From: GCA-003244245 sp032230565
Lineage (GTDB): Bacteria > Actinomycetota > Actinomycetes > Mycobacteriales > Pseudonocardiaceae
Length of the DNA: 13,654 nucleotides
Assembly: GCA_032230565.1 (NCBI GenBank)
Contig: JAVXWL010000240.1
Coordinates: 1 to 13,654, forward strand
Direction of reading: 5' to 3'
The notes below the pieces were generated by a model. The model searched no databases. It had not been told where the DNA came from and was given only the letters and a program-made list of their open reading frames with translations. The position numbers were made by a program, and so were the translations under genes. Below are positions 12,041 through 13,654 of the stretch, piece by piece; position 1 is the first letter of the stretch, and every line of letters begins with the position of its first letter.

Positions 12041-12702
12041 CGGCGGCACTCCAGAGCAGCCGCGGCGCCGGCAACCGCCGCGGCGAACCGACCGCCAGGC
12101 ACCTCCGCTGCCACCGCGACCGCGTCCTGCCAAGTATCCACGTCGGACAGTTCGGGCAGTTCCGCTAGTCGGCATCCGGCGGCACGGAGCGCGGCGAGCG
12201 TCCGCTGCCCGGTATCCGGCAGCGACGTCGGGATATCAGCGATCAACCCGGCCAGCTCGGGTCGTCGTACGCCCAGAACCCACCAACCACCGTCGGCGGC
12301 CATGCCGAGCGCGGCGTCCACGCCGTCGCCGTCGAGCTGGTCCAGGCAGTGGCTGAGCATTGTCGCGTCGACCTGTGGGGTGTCCATTCCGATCTGCAAC
12401 ACCGGCTGGTCACCGACTGCGGCAGCGGTATCGGCGTATGCGGCAGCGATTCGTTGCCCCAACGTCGTACCACGTTGCGGTAGCACCGTCGTGGCCCGCA
12501 GCCGTACGGTCAGTTCCTCGGCGTCGATCGCCTGAGAGAGATCACCTGTCAGCGCTACCACCGGTGTCACATCGGGCACCGCCAGCACTGCGTCCATGGT
12601 ATCCAAAAACGCCGCCGCAGCGATCTGGGCGGCCTGCGCCGGGCTGGCAGGCGGGCACAGCCGGGTCTTTACCCTGCCCGCTACCGGCGCCTTGGCCAGC
12701 AC
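12037..12702 (-). CDS. TIGR04282/DUF2064 family glycosyltransferase-like protein
   Basis: GT-A/nucleotidyltransferase-fold protein of the TIGR04282 family, named for an association with arsenosugar clusters but mostly uncharacterised. Marks: LAKAPVAGRVKTRL with the conserved Lys-Thr-Arg nucleotide-binding loop, LPQRGTTLGQRIAAAY, QIGMDTPQV (about 103-111, metal/sugar-binding acidic motif) and AADGGWWVLGVR (135-146). 221 residues from GTG 12700-12702. That start cuts into the first beta strand, since the family normally has a few residues such as TLLV before LAKAP. In-frame codons upstream do encode ALTAPRATLLV but contain no ATG, GTG or TTG before a stop; a CTG at 12727-12729 overlaps the stop of a 58-codon frame as CTGA. 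First assured gene of the cluster, coupled to the methyltransferase. Confidence 0.87.
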   Translation of the reverse strand: MLAKAPVAGRVKTRLCPPASPAQAAQIAAAAFLDTMDAVLAVPDVTPVVALTGDLSQAIDAEELTVRLRATTVLPQRGTTLGQRIAAAYADTAAAVGDQPVLQIGMDTPQVDATMLSHCLDQLDGDGVDAALGMAADGGWWVLGVRRPELAGLIADIPTSLPDTGQRTLAALRAAGCRLAELPELSDVDTWQDAVAVAAEVPGGRFAAAVAGAAAALECRR

Positions 12703-12725
12703 CAGCAGCGTCGCGCGCGGGGCGG

Positions 12726-12902
12726 TCAGCGCCGCGCCCCGATTTCACCCCGCGAGCCCCCGACATCGCGCGAGCGCAGTAAGGGATCGACAAGCGGCAC
12801 GATGGCGACCTCCCCTCGCATCAGACGCTGCCGGACATCTTCCCCCACCGAACCGTGCCCAACCCTTACCACCCGGTTACATTCCATCAGCTCCGCCCGC
12901 AT
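12726..12902 (-). CDS. Small open frame of 58 codons before the glycosyltransferase
   Basis: ATG 12900-12902 to TGA 12726-12728 gives a 58-residue Arg/Val/Gly-rich hydrophilic protein beginning MRAELMECNRVVRVGHG and ending GEIGARR. I do not recognise it. In its favour: it fills the gap between the gluconokinase terminator-like hairpin and the glycosyltransferase, and its stop overlaps a CTG that would be the natural start of that gene. Against it: third-position GC is about three quarters, lower than the neighbours, it contains uncommon codons (TTA, AGG, GTA), and there is no clear ribosome binding site at its ATG. An internal GTG at codon 35 does have GGGGAGG upstream. It could equally be the untranslated leader of the cluster. 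Confidence 0.25.
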   Translation of the reverse strand: MRAELMECNRVVRVGHGSVGEDVRQRLMRGEVAIVPLVDPLLRSRDVGGSRGEIGARR

Positions 12903-12913
12903 TCAGCAGGCTT

Positions 12914-12944
12914 AGCGGGGTTTCCCACGCCGAATAACCCCGCT
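12914..12944 (-). terminator. Strong hairpin at the gluconokinase stop codon
   Basis: AGCGGGGTT (12914-12922) and AACCCCGCT (12936-12944) form a perfect 9-bp inverted repeat around a 13-base loop. Its first base is the last base of the gluconokinase stop codon. No U tract follows on the minus strand, so it is either a U-less mycobacterial terminator or an mRNA-stabilising end. It would separate gluconokinase from the glycosyltransferase cluster. Confidence 0.5.
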
Positions 12945-13456
12945 CAGCCCGCGCGATGCGGTCGCAAGCCGAAGGTTCGGAGGATCTCGTCAGCGAGGTG
13001 GTCGGGGCTGGCGTCTAGGTCAAGGGTGATGCCGGGCTCGTCGGGAGCGAGCGGTTCCAGCACGGCGTACTGGGATGCCAGCAGCCGCAGGGGCATGAAA
13101 TGACCACGGCGGGCGGCCAGCCGTTGTGCGATCAGTTCATACGGACCCGCCAGGTGCACCATCCGGACATCCGGACCTGCGCCGCGAAGCACGTCACGGT
13201 AGGCGCGAGTCAGCGCCGAGCAGCTCACCACGGCGCACTCGCCACCGGCCGCCCGCTCGGTGAGCCAGGCCGCGATGGCCGCCAACCAGGGCGTGCGCAC
13301 CGTGTCATCGAGGGGGAACCCGGCAGCCATCCTGGCGAGGCTCGACGCGGGGTGGAAGTCGTCGCCCTCGGCCAGCGCCCAGCCGGTTCTGCTGGCGATC
13401 AGCGCGGCCACGGTGCTCTTGCCGCAACCGGAGACGCCCATCACAACGAGCTGCAT
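12944..13456 (-). CDS. Gluconokinase, GntK type
   Basis: Phosphorylates D-gluconate to 6-phosphogluconate with ATP, feeding the pentose phosphate pathway. The 170-residue length is normal for the bacterial thermoresistant gluconokinase family. Motifs: P-loop GVSGCGKST at residues 7-15, EGDDFHP (substrate-binding Asp/His), PLDDTVRTPWLAAI, VVSCSALTRAYRDVLR, VHLAGPYELIAQRLAARRGHFMP and the final DEPGITLDLDASPD. ATG 13454-13456 is chosen because MQLVVMGVSGCGKST matches the family; a GTG 6 codons upstream (13474) is possible, and the longer open frame beyond that is not family-like. No gluconate transporter or GntR gene is in the window. It ends in a strong hairpin. Confidence 0.93.
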   Translation of the reverse strand: MQLVVMGVSGCGKSTVAALIASRTGWALAEGDDFHPASSLARMAAGFPLDDTVRTPWLAAIAAWLTERAAGGECAVVSCSALTRAYRDVLRGAGPDVRMVHLAGPYELIAQRLAARRGHFMPLRLLASQYAVLEPLAPDEPGITLDLDASPDHLADEILRTFGLRPHRAG

Positions 13457-13474
13457 CGGTCTGTGTCTGCTCAC

Positions 13475-13510
13475 CTGGGCCTGATCTCGCTGGGCCTGAT
13501 CAGACGCCCA
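13475..13510. repeat. 12-bp direct repeat and palindrome upstream of gluconokinase
   Basis: CTGGGCCTGATC occurs twice (13475-13486 and 13490-13501), 15 bp from start to start. The second copy runs into the perfect palindrome CTGATCAG (13496-13503), flanked by TGGGC and GCCCA. These lie 19-54 bp before the gluconokinase ATG, where a regulator could bind. No gene is seen in 13457-13654 beyond this. Confidence 0.4.
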
Positions 13511-13654
13511 GCAGCGAGCACGAGTCGATGGCTCAGCGCCACCCGCGGCGGGGCCCCTTGCCACCATTTTCGATGCCCGAGTATCGCAGGTGCCAGCCGT
13601 GTCCAAGGGGGCAAGGGAAGGACTCCAACCGGTGCTTTGACGCCGACACCAGGC

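Noticed and set aside
1..13654. Search for CRISPR arrays, insertion sequences, tRNA or rRNA genes
   Set aside because: No regularly spaced repeats, transposase motifs, terminal inverted repeats or RNA gene signatures were seen by eye; a tRNAscan or ISfinder search was not possible.

Overview
This is high-GC actinobacterial DNA, most probably from a Mycobacterium. The grounds are a thiamine locus with divergent thiE and thiOSG and a thiD in inverted orientation nearby, a DesA-type acyl-ACP desaturase, frequent GTG starts, heavy codon bias towards G/C in the third position, and several TANNNT -10 boxes placed so that transcripts would start at or near the start codon. The genus is an inference from content; no species is claimed.

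Layout. 1-371 is the 3' part of thiD (+). 431-700 (-) is a DUF2277 protein. 881-1882 (-) is a beta-lactamase-fold lipoprotein, divergent from 2078-2614 (+), an Ala/Pro-rich exported protein whose promoter holds a perfect dyad. 2635-4681 (-) is thiO-thiS-thiG, tightly spaced (4-nt overlap, then 5-nt gap) behind a TPP riboswitch at 4686-4771. thiE (4803-5459, +) diverges from it with a back-to-back promoter and meets a secreted S1-family protease (5456-6376, -) in a shared CTAG stop. After a 301-bp intergenic region with an AT-rich dyad comes a DesA-like ferritin-fold desaturase (6678-7610, +), convergent with a minus-strand operon: padR (9193-9543), a composite protein joining a PadR-neighbour-like N-terminus to a DUF4383 membrane domain (8429-9196), and a PlsC-type acyltransferase (7672-8424). 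Upstream of that, also on the minus strand, lies a four-gene cluster: TIGR04282/DUF2064 glycosyltransferase-like protein, SAM methyltransferase, a fusion of cytochrome-b-like membrane domain and molybdopterin domain, and a four-helix membrane protein (9617-12702). A gluconokinase (12944-13456, -) closes the window, with a strong hairpin at its stop codon.

How the genes work together. ThiO, ThiS and ThiG supply the thiazole half of thiamine, ThiD the pyrimidine half, and ThiE joins the two. The riboswitch would shut off thiOSG translation when TPP is high, while thiE seems to escape that control. The glycosyltransferase-methyltransferase-oxidoreductase-membrane cluster is the least understood unit here: its members are translationally coupled by GTGA overlaps or closely spaced, and it looks like a small membrane-associated modification pathway. 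The padR operon joins a regulator, a membrane protein and a lipid acyltransferase, which suggests envelope lipid control.

The most notable signals are the repeated TANNNT-N6/7-start arrangement, two genes whose natural start codon appears to be missing (lipoprotein with ATC at 1915; glycosyltransferase with CTG at 12729), and the probable domain fusion behind padR. No tRNA, rRNA, insertion sequence or CRISPR array was seen.
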